Assembly: GCA_916700875.1 (NCBI GenBank)
Contig: CAKAKS010000038.1
Location: 17,696,326-17,760,325 of the forward strand
DNA: 64,000 nucleotides
Direction of reading: 5' to 3'
Source of the DNA: Sebastes aleutianus
Taxonomy: Eukaryota; Chordata; Actinopteri; Perciformes; Sebastidae
Part shown: piece after piece, positions 63,001 to 64,000 of the stretch
Position numbering within the stretch: position 1 is the first letter of the stretch
Layout: the number at the start of each line of letters is the position of its first letter
Program-made: the position numbers and the translations under genes
Notes under the pieces: model-generated
What the model was told of the DNA's origin: nothing
The model's database searches: none
What the model saw: the letters and a program-made list of their open reading frames with translations, nothing else

Positions 63001-63020
63001 GAGAGAGCGCGGCAGAGTGA
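8933..63020 (+). CDS. ppp1r9a: Neurabin-1 (protein phosphatase 1 regulatory subunit 9A), whole coding span, 18 exons
   Basis: Neurabin-1 is a neuronal F-actin-binding scaffold that docks protein phosphatase 1 at dendritic spines and growth cones. Joining 18 coding exons (listed separately) gives an open frame of 1,130 residues plus stop; rat neurabin-1 is about 1,095, so the length fits. Visible parts in order: actin-binding N-terminus (1 to about 145), serine-rich and acidic middle, PP1-docking KIRF at 454-457 followed by Ser458 (the position of the PKA site next to the motif in rat), PDZ domain about 496-588 with GLGI at 511-514, coiled coil about 675-815, serine-rich linker to about 1001, and SAM domain about 1028-1092. 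Spinophilin lacks the SAM domain, so this is the 9A type. All borders are GT-AG and phase-consistent. The paralogue (teleosts may carry two 9A-like genes) is not resolved. Family functions are established knowledge; exon joins are read from sequence without transcript data. Confidence 0.95.
12540..13400. repeat. Cluster of interspersed repeats
   Basis: 12540-12950 has phrases such as GGTCCACCACTTTGGTCCAG and CTTTGGTGATTTCCTGATC that recur in degenerate form at 21420-21660 (reverse) and around 28300. 12955-13290 is a different repeat (TGACATCAACCAATGGTTTG, GAGGGTGGAGCTAAGC) with copies at 20570-21030 and 37690-38300 (both reverse) and a fragment near 62461. Confidence 0.75.
14952..15200 (+). 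mobile_element. Truncated hAT-like MITE (TAGGGCTGCAACTAACG family)
   Basis: It begins TAGGGCTGCAACTAACGGTT with the ATCGATTA-rich subterminal region and continues along the same interior as 26125-26442, but breaks off near 15200 without the right end. Confidence 0.8.
17959..18242. mobile_element. hAT-like MITE, AATCGATTAAAATATTTAATCG family, short copy
   Basis: The left end TAGGGCTATCGATTAAAATA and right end GTTAACTTTGAGAGCACTA match the two long copies at 39469 and 41623. The interior is deleted (284 bp versus about 700-770). Flanking octamers TTGTATAC and ATATATAC agree at 6 of 8 bases. Confidence 0.8.
20570..21030 (-). repeat. Interspersed repeat, reverse copy
   Basis: It shares long stretches with 37690-38300 in the same orientation (GTAAACATTGTAAACATGA, CAATACAGCATGATGTTCAT, GCAGGGTATGCTTTA) and with 12955-13290 in reverse. 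It lacks the segment corresponding to about 37745-37840. A TA-rich tract follows (21062-21085). Confidence 0.85.
21420..21660 (-). repeat. Degenerate interspersed repeat
   Basis: Phrases such as ACCAAATTTCATGGCAATCC and GGGATCATTAAAGTCAATAG echo, in reverse, the 12540-12950 repeat. Class unknown. Confidence 0.55.
23823..24420. mobile_element. Foldback (long inverted-repeat) element, about 600 bp
   Basis: The left end TGGAGGACGGAACCTGCC and right end GCAGGTTTCGTCCTCCA are inverted copies. Complementarity continues imperfectly through nearly the whole element, with its centre in an A/T palindrome at 24122-24152. It is rich in AAATAAATAAAT / ATTTATTTATTT. No protein is encoded. Confidence 0.85.
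24823..24955 (+). CDS. ppp1r9a: ppp1r9a coding exon 2 (residues 464-507, phase 1 at end)
   Basis: After CTCTCCAG the frame reads VFNTYSNEDYDRRNEEVDPV, nearly identical to mammalian neurabin and spinophilin. This is the extension after the RVxF motif that wraps PP1, and it continues into the start of the PDZ domain (EKLELFPVELEK). The donor is GTGGGA after one base of the next codon, and G plus exon 3 gives Asp508. Confidence 0.96.
25803..26557. mobile_element. hAT-like MITE, GGTGCATC-end family, copy 2, with nested MITE
   Basis: The ends CAGGGATGCACC and GGTGCATCCCTA are flanked by a perfect 8-bp target duplication ACTACAGT (25795-25802 and 26558-26565). The interior matches 4408-4918 except for an insertion at 26125-26442. 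The right end lies 30 bp upstream of exon 3. Confidence 0.92.
26125..26442 (+). mobile_element. hAT-like MITE (TAGGGCTGCAAC family) nested in the 25803-26557 element
   Basis: The ends are TAGGGCTGCAACTAACGATT and ATCGTTGCAGCTCTA. The uninterrupted relative at 4790-4815 shows the pre-insertion sequence. Flanking octamers ATATATTG and ATAGAATG match at 6 of 8 bases. Confidence 0.88.
26588..26708 (+). CDS. ppp1r9a: ppp1r9a coding exon 3 (residues 508-547, PDZ core)
   Basis: The exon encodes DEDGLGISIIGMGVGADAGL and on to EGGAAERDT. GLGI (511-514) is the carboxylate-binding loop of the PDZ domain. At 547 there is Thr where most PDZ domains, including mammalian neurabin, have Gly in the D-G-R-I turn. 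The exon ends with two bases of Arg548 at the donor GTGAGA. Confidence 0.95.
26912..26956. repeat. (CA)n microsatellite
   Basis: About 22 CA units. Confidence 0.98.
27233..27283. repeat. (GT)n microsatellite
   Basis: About 25 GT units, in opposite sense to the CA tract 280 bp upstream; a shorter TG tract lies at 27059-27080. Confidence 0.98.
28016..28287. mobile_element. hAT-like MITE with 8-bp target duplication
   Basis: The element from GACGGCTGCC to GGACAGCCCTA is flanked by GTCCACTG on both sides (28008-28015 and 28288-28295). Subterminal parts contain GTCGACTAAG and GTTGACTAAA. It is inserted in a fragment of the 12540-type repeat. Confidence 0.85.
28340..28500 (+). mobile_element. tRNA-derived SINE
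   Basis: The head carries a box A-like TGGTGGCCTAGTGG (28348-28361) and a box B-like GGTTCGGTTTC (28388-28398), as in a common teleost SINE. The tRNA-like part is followed by TTTGTTGCATCATGTC and an A-rich end. It does not fold as a real tRNA and is not called as one. Confidence 0.75.
28656..29154. mobile_element. MITE with GGATCTATTATGCTT inverted ends
   Basis: The left end AAAGGGGATCTATTATGCTT and right end AAGCATAATAGGTCTTC are inverted copies about 500 bp apart. Superfamily not assigned. Confidence 0.85.
29579..29625. repeat. (CA)n microsatellite
   Basis: About 22 units of CA. Confidence 0.98.
29732..29806. repeat. (CA)n microsatellite
   Basis: About 37 units of CA, separated from the previous tract by only about 105 bp. 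Confidence 0.98.
30937..31705. repeat. Interspersed repeat with duplicated CAGA-tailed ends
   Basis: CCAAGTGTGAAGTTGATTGG...GATAAGTGAAGGACA...(CAGA)n...GATTCCTTCCTTTATAG at 30944-31055 recurs with few changes at 31616-31705. The first ends where an about 560-bp body beginning TACAGCGCCACC starts. This looks like two adjacent insertions of one tailed (LINE/SINE-like) element; family not assigned. Confidence 0.7.
32598..32702 (+). CDS. ppp1r9a: ppp1r9a coding exon 4 (residues 548-582, PDZ)
   Basis: The frame gives RIKVNDQIVEVDGTSLVGVT and on to AASVLRNTSGVV, the second half of the PDZ domain including the helix that lines the peptide groove. It starts with one base of Arg548 and ends with two bases of Arg583 at the donor GTACGA. 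The exon is 105 nt, a multiple of three, so skipping it would keep the frame but destroy the PDZ domain. Confidence 0.95.
32769..33469. mobile_element. hAT-like MITE with perfect 8-bp target duplication
   Basis: The ends TAGGGGTGGGA and TCCCAGCCCTA are flanked by ATATTTAA on both sides (32761-32768, 33470-33477). It starts 66 bp after exon 4. Subterminal parts are rich in AATCG/CGATT. Confidence 0.93.
34115..34184. repeat. (CA)n microsatellite
   Basis: About 35 CA units. Confidence 0.98.
34567..35098. mobile_element. hAT-like MITE with perfect 8-bp target duplication
   Basis: The ends TAGGGCTGGGCGATA and ATATCTCCTAGCCCTA are flanked by ATCCAAAG at 34559-34566 and 35099-35106. It has no coding capacity. 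Confidence 0.94.
37690..38300 (-). repeat. Interspersed repeat, longest copy (about 600 bp)
   Basis: It runs from AGAAACCTCCGGGTCTGAGA to the GTCCACTCTTTATATACAGT region. It contains the parts shared with 20570-21030, 12955-13290 and 62461-62580. No terminal repeat or target duplication was identified. Confidence 0.85.
39469..40238 (-). mobile_element. hAT-like MITE, AATCGATT family, upstream member of an inverted pair around exon 5
   Basis: The right end AATCGATTGACAGCCCTA is inverted relative to the left end TATGTCTGTCA. Flanks ATTTTTAA (39461-39468) and ATTTTTAC (40239-40246) are an 8-bp duplication with one mismatch. The interior is the reverse complement of 41623-42325. Confidence 0.92.
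40590..40725 (+). CDS. ppp1r9a: ppp1r9a coding exon 5 (residues 583-628, PDZ end and linker)
   Basis: The frame gives RFVIGRERPGQQSEVATLIQ and on to LLEQQYAQYDADDDE, closing the PDZ domain and entering the linker, closely matching mammalian neurabin. It begins with the last base of Arg583 and ends on a whole codon at the donor GTAATG. The length, 136 nt, is not a multiple of three, so skipping would shift the frame. It is flanked by two oppositely oriented MITE copies (see findings). Confidence 0.95.
41623..42325 (+). mobile_element. hAT-like MITE, AATCGATT family, downstream member of the inverted pair
   Basis: The left end is TAGGGCTGCCAATTGATTCA and the right end GGCGTTACAGCCTTA. Flanks ATTCAAAC (41615-41622) and ATTTAAAC (42326-42333) are an 8-bp duplication with one mismatch. 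The interior aligns along nearly its whole length to the reverse complement of 39469-40238. Confidence 0.92.
43582..43720. repeat. Interspersed repeat fragment (TTTATTTAACTAGGAGGTCA type)
   Basis: CTTTATTTAACTAGGAGGTC, then CATTGAGATTAAAACCTCTT and AAGTGAGACCTAGACAAGA, resembles a repeat widespread in fish genomes. Class not assigned. Confidence 0.5.
43963..44307. mobile_element. hAT-like MITE (TAGGGCTGCAAC family), complete copy
   Basis: The left end TAGAGCTGCAACAATTAATT and right end CATTAGCTGCAGCCCTA are inverted, with AATCGATAA/TTATCGATT-like subterminal motifs as in 26125-26442. No clear target duplication. Confidence 0.85.
47187..47336 (+). CDS. ppp1r9a: ppp1r9a coding exon 6 (residues 629-678), NAGNAG acceptor
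   Basis: The frame gives TGEYATDDEEGGTTVAGEDK and on to ELDANKLYQKFRE, an acidic linker leading into the coiled coil. The acceptor is TTGCAGCAG: splicing at the second AG (start 47187) gives the mammalian-like DDDE-TGEYATD join, and the first AG (start 47184) would insert one Gln. Exactly 50 codons, phase 0 at both ends, donor GTGAAC. Confidence 0.94.
47337..50124 (+). other. ppp1r9a: Intron 6 (2.8 kb)
   Basis: The only feature identified is a TTAA-flanked MITE at 49073-49467. Long pyrimidine-rich stretches (49510-49790) precede the acceptor. Confidence 0.8.
49073..49467. mobile_element. TTAA-flanked MITE
   Basis: TTAAAGGATAGGTTCAC at the left and GTACCTATCCTTTAA at the right are inverted, and TTAA stands at both ends, a piggyBac-type insertion signature. 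Confidence 0.85.
50125..50178 (+). CDS. ppp1r9a: ppp1r9a coding exon 7 (residues 679-696)
   Basis: A 54-nt exon encodes LQIKHTVTEAEIQKLKNK, the start of the coiled coil, clearly matching neurabin. The acceptor is CCAACAG and the donor GTAAGA; phase is 0 at both ends, so it could be skipped in frame. Confidence 0.93.
50179..51014 (+). other. ppp1r9a: Intron 7 (836 bp)
   Basis: Nothing recognisable besides the splice sites: donor GTAAGA and acceptor TTGTCCCATTCCAG. Confidence 0.85.
51015..51244 (+). CDS. ppp1r9a: ppp1r9a coding exon 8 (residues 697-772, coiled coil)
   Basis: The exon encodes charged heptad-rich sequence including ENKERMLKLESYWIEAQTLC and LEKKYNKAKKLIKDFQQ, among the most conserved parts of neurabins and spinophilin; the coiled coil mediates dimerisation in the family. 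It ends with two bases of Lys773 at the donor GTAAGT. Confidence 0.96.
52072..52260 (-). mobile_element. LINE 3'-end fragment (TTTATTGTCCC tail), minus orientation
   Basis: ATACTTTATTGTCCCAAGGG next to GATAA units is the tail of a teleost LINE related to the one at 2843. In its own orientation it ends ACAATAAAGTATATC. 5'-truncated. Confidence 0.65.
52555..52870. mobile_element. Composite of two half MITEs
   Basis: 52555-52682 is the right half of the TAGGGCTGCAAC family (ends ATCATTAGTTGCAGCACTA). 52690-52870 matches, in reverse, the left part of the TTAA-flanked MITE at 60561-61088 (ATGGCGGACT, AAGGGCTCATTCTAAGCTAA). The junction lies near 52683-52690. Confidence 0.75.
53680..53776 (+). CDS. 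ppp1r9a: ppp1r9a coding exon 9 (residues 773-805, coiled coil)
   Basis: The frame gives KEVEFIQKEDAERRRLEDAE and then KAHLAEIQGLQVR, matching the neurabin coiled coil. The acceptor is TCTCTCCAG; the exon begins with the last base of Lys773 and ends on a whole AGG codon at the donor GTAAAC. Confidence 0.95.
53777..54657 (+). other. ppp1r9a: Intron 9 (881 bp)
   Basis: No repeat or gene recognised; the acceptor tract CCTCTCCCTCTACAG is strong. Confidence 0.85.
54658..54793 (+). CDS. ppp1r9a: ppp1r9a coding exon 10 (residues 806-850, coiled-coil end and Asn-rich linker)
   Basis: The frame gives IATLESELMQLMKQNGIQVN, then NNNSNSAERLG. The QVNNNNS run parallels the Asn tract in mammalian neurabin (QVNNNNN). 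It ends one base into codon 851 at the donor GTGTGT; G joins AC of exon 11 to give Asp851. Confidence 0.93.
54846..55116. mobile_element. TTAA-flanked MITE
   Basis: The left end TTAAAGGAGTAGTTTT and right end AAAACTATTCATTTAA are inverted and both close with TTAA. It contains the phrase GAGCAGATCGATGCCACTCT. Confidence 0.82.
55425..55790 (-). repeat. Reverse copy of the 5890-6240 repeat
   Basis: CAATCACTCGCGAACTCCGA through CCTACTGCCACTTTAA mirrors 5890-6240, with an extra middle segment (about 55470-55620) not present there. Confidence 0.78.
56801..56889 (+). CDS. ppp1r9a: ppp1r9a coding exon 11 (residues 851-880, linker)
   Basis: The acceptor GTGACTAG is followed by LREGSPHSPSKKKSYRGVAR then DSISSTEGE. 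The DSVSSTDGE segment of mammalian neurabin is recognisable, and the basic patch before it (KKKSYR) is in the same place. Phase 0 at the end, donor GTTTGT. Length and phase fit exons 10 and 12. Confidence 0.88.
56890..57670 (+). other. ppp1r9a: Intron 11 (781 bp)
   Basis: A GT microsatellite lies at 57056-57085 and a long pyrimidine tract at 57590-57668; nothing else recognised. Confidence 0.85.
57056..57085. repeat. (GT)n microsatellite
   Basis: About 14 GT units in intron 11. Confidence 0.95.
57671..57794 (+). CDS. ppp1r9a: ppp1r9a coding exon 12 (residues 881-921, Ser-rich linker), tandem donors
   Basis: The acceptor GTCTTCAG leads into EGHGSPAHSRSGSVRSAASC and on to SAESSPRRGA. Two GT donors lie 6 nt apart: GTGCAG at 57789 and GTCAGT at 57795. 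The second matches the consensus better and is used here; the first would drop two residues in frame. The linker sequence is poorly conserved, so support comes from splice sites, open phase and position. Confidence 0.82.
57927..57996 (+). CDS. ppp1r9a: ppp1r9a coding exon 13 (residues 922-944, linker)
   Basis: A 70-nt exon between TGATCACAG and the donor GTAAGA, separated from exon 12 by an intron of only 132 bp. It reads SQSPAMSSPSHCVEEHRQAS and then HP, with two bases of Gly945. There is no clear counterpart that I can recall in mammals; it is supported by strong splice sites and by keeping the frame between exons 12 and 14. Confidence 0.72.
57997..58656 (+). other. ppp1r9a: Intron 13 (660 bp), largely a MITE-like element
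   Basis: 58055-58335 looks like a teleost MITE with ends of the GGTTCTCAAACT / TTTGAGAAAC kind. The remainder is AT-rich. Confidence 0.7.
58055..58335. mobile_element. MITE-like element (GGTTCTCAAACT / TTTGAGAAACAC ends)
   Basis: ATGGTTCTCAAACTTTTTTC at the left and ATTTGAGAAACACTG at the right are loosely inverted; TGTACCCC and GTATCCCC inside fit a common teleost non-autonomous element. No target duplication identified. Confidence 0.65.
58657..58705 (+). CDS. ppp1r9a: ppp1r9a coding exon 14 (residues 945-961, linker)
   Basis: A 49-nt exon from TGTCTCAG to the donor GTACAT. It encodes STEPSAEDSPEKLTAK after the split Gly945. A second GT donor (GTTTGG) lies 9 nt downstream and would add three residues in frame. 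Conservation is low, and the call rests on phase and splice signals. Confidence 0.72.
58706..60267 (+). other. ppp1r9a: Intron 14 (1.6 kb)
   Basis: AT-rich and unique-looking, with no repeat or gene recognised. Confidence 0.8.
60268..60387 (+). CDS. ppp1r9a: ppp1r9a coding exon 15 (residues 962-1001, Ser-rich linker)
   Basis: Exactly 40 codons after ATTTCTCAG: GPTLNDDLSASSSSSVEISG and on to SHTLVLSSDE. The final LSSDE joins SLDMIDDE of the next exon, matching the LSSDESLDMIDDE of mammalian neurabin-1. Phase 0 at both ends, donor GTACAC. Confidence 0.92.
60388..61498 (+). other. ppp1r9a: Intron 15 (1.1 kb)
   Basis: Half of it is a TTAA-flanked MITE (60561-61088), followed by an A-run (61199-61218). 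The rest up to the microexon is unremarkable. Confidence 0.85.
60561..61088. mobile_element. TTAA-flanked MITE
   Basis: The left end TTAAAGGAACAGTGTGCAGC and right end CTACACACTGTACCTTTAA are inverted, with TTAA at both ends (piggyBac-type). It is 528 bp with no coding capacity; a half copy lies at 52690-52870. Confidence 0.9.
61499..61522 (+). CDS. ppp1r9a: ppp1r9a coding exon 16, 24-nt microexon (residues 1002-1009)
   Basis: The microexon encodes SLDMIDDE, identical to mammalian neurabin-1, between the acceptor ACGTTCAG and the donor GTGAGA. Phase 0 at both ends, so it can be included or skipped without shifting the frame. Too short for ordinary ORF detection; it was found by following the protein. 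Confidence 0.93.
61790..61972 (+). CDS. ppp1r9a: ppp1r9a coding exon 17 (residues 1010-1070, SAM domain)
   Basis: The frame gives ILDEGQLPKQHQWQNRSITE, then WTSQQVARWLMGLNLEHHIP and DGEQLLQLESTELK. The W-T-x-x-Q-V-x-x-W-L opening and the G-x-x-L-L-x-L helix are SAM hallmarks. SAM domains mediate protein-protein association; their presence marks neurabin-1 rather than spinophilin. 61 codons, phase 0, donor GTAAGT. Confidence 0.96.
61973..62837 (+). other. ppp1r9a: Intron 17 (865 bp)
   Basis: A fragment (about 62461-62580) matches the interspersed repeat at 13180-13280 in the same orientation. The acceptor tract is TTTTATTTTTTCAG. Confidence 0.8.
62838..63020 (+). CDS. ppp1r9a: ppp1r9a coding exon 18, last (residues 1071-1130 and stop)
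   Basis: The frame gives ALGVTSSQERALIKKKIKDL, completing the SAM domain, then a long basic and acidic helix (about 1091-1124) and a TGA at 63018-63020. The tail after the helix is shorter than in mammals (ends RRESAAE). Confidence 0.96.
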   Translation, partial: ALGVTSSQERALIKKKIKDLKVLMEKAKRNWEKVEKQREKLRKRELEQQQKDERRESAAE

Positions 63021-64000
63021 AGTGAATTATTAGATCACCTCCCGCTTTACTGTAGCACCACACCAAGTAGCATCTGGAGGAACAGAACGTCAGGAGGCCC
63101 CACAGATGAACCCTGAGGGACGCCTGCTCAGTAGTTCAATAGTTCTCAGTGGTGGAGCTACACACCCAACAACTGTCGGAGACTGTTGAGTGACTTTTTT
63201 CACCAAGCAATTTAAACCAAAATGAGCAGCTGGATGATAGGATCCTGCCCCGTTCATTTGCCTCATTTTACACCCATTTTACTCTATTTATTTTACTGTT
63301 TATTGCTGTAAATTAGGTTTATTTATTCATATCCAGTCTGTGAAAAGTTCATCTCATCCTCATCCCCATATCATCTTCAGAGCCGTCTGCGTCGCCCATC
63401 ACAGCACCCATAGACATGACGATCACGTACATGTACAGTGATAAATACAGATACAAAAATGTGCCATTTTGATAGACTTATGTATATCCTGTTCAGATAC
63501 ATAGATATCAGTGAAATTGCTTTGATGAAGCACATACAGGTCAGGCCTGTGTGGTGGAACACGTGAGGCAGTACTCATCTCCCACCACCGGGTGTCTCCA
63601 TGCTGCTTACTGTCACTACTGAAGGATGCAAACACTGGAACTTTCCAATAGGAACTGGAACGGGAATCAAGTTTCAACTGGGAGAAACAAACTCTCTCAG
63701 TACTTGCAAGAACACTGGAAGTGCAAACACTGTAAATGTAACCTCTGCACTGGCTCGTCCAATGCTCCTTACAGTACACATGTACCACACTAAAGTATGA
63801 ATGACGACAAGGACATACTGTACTCATTGAACTGGTTCTAACGGAGACTTCAGGTACAATGTAATCAAGAAATTTGTAACTTAACGAAACCTGTACCACA
63901 AAAACAAACAAAAAAAAAGTTAAAATGAGCCTTCCTGCTTATATGCATAATGTTGCTTTGACACCGCTTGTAACCTGCTTTTGACCTCTTTTTATATTCT
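63021..64000 (+). other. ppp1r9a: 3' untranslated region of ppp1r9a (incomplete)
   Basis: Sequence after the stop is unique and AT-balanced without repeats. I see no AATAAA or ATTAAA signal up to the window end, so the transcript probably continues beyond it. A minus-strand open frame here (63423-63911) has no recognisable domain and is not called. Confidence 0.7.

Noticed and set aside
63423..63911. 162-residue minus-strand open frame in the 3' UTR
   Set aside because: No homology recognised and no splice or promoter support.
1..64000. CRISPR array, prokaryotic operon or viral insertion
   Set aside because: Tandem repeats present are microsatellites, a satellite and MITEs; spliced vertebrate gene structure explains the window.

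Overview
The window is vertebrate genomic DNA, almost certainly from a percomorph-type teleost fish. Small conserved exons with GT-AG borders sit in long AT-rich introns. The introns are packed with short non-autonomous DNA transposons of teleost type: hAT-like elements with 8-bp target duplications and TAGGGCTG-type ends, and TTAA-flanked elements. There are also LINE 3' tails, a tRNA-derived SINE, and many CA/GT and GATA microsatellites. I see no bacterial, viral or CRISPR-like content.

One gene dominates. A plus-strand neurabin-1 gene (ppp1r9a; which teleost paralogue cannot be told from here) runs from an ATG at 8933 to a TGA at 63020. I could place 18 coding exons by codon phase and GT-AG borders. 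Joined, they give 3,393 nt, or 1,130 residues plus stop. The order is: N-terminal F-actin-binding region, acidic segment, PP1-docking motif KIRF (454-457), PDZ domain (about 496-588), coiled coil (about 675-815), a long serine-rich linker, an 8-residue microexon, and a C-terminal SAM domain (about 1028-1092) with a basic helical tail. The SAM domain separates it from spinophilin (ppp1r9b), which lacks one.

Layout. 1-2007: a locally duplicated repeat block and, on the minus strand, a probable first coding exon of sgce (epsilon-sarcoglycan), divergent from ppp1r9a as in other vertebrates. 2008-8787: intergenic or 5' untranslated/intron sequence with a GATA array, a LINE tail, a hAT MITE and a tandem satellite. 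8788-10321: 5' leader with three upstream ORFs, then the large first coding exon (463 codons). 10322-62837: exons 2-17 and introns. 62838-63020: last coding exon. 63021-64000: 3' UTR that continues past the window.

The most interesting observations concern transposons meeting splicing. Two about 700-770 bp copies of one MITE family lie in opposite orientation on either side of exon 5 and could pair in the pre-mRNA. Another MITE ends 30 bp before exon 3, so that its last bases plus its target duplication form a CTAAC branch-point-like site. There are also a NAGNAG acceptor at exon 6, tandem donors at exons 12 and 14, and an upstream ORF that overlaps the main start codon by 7 nt. I did not find evidence for a wholly new biological system.
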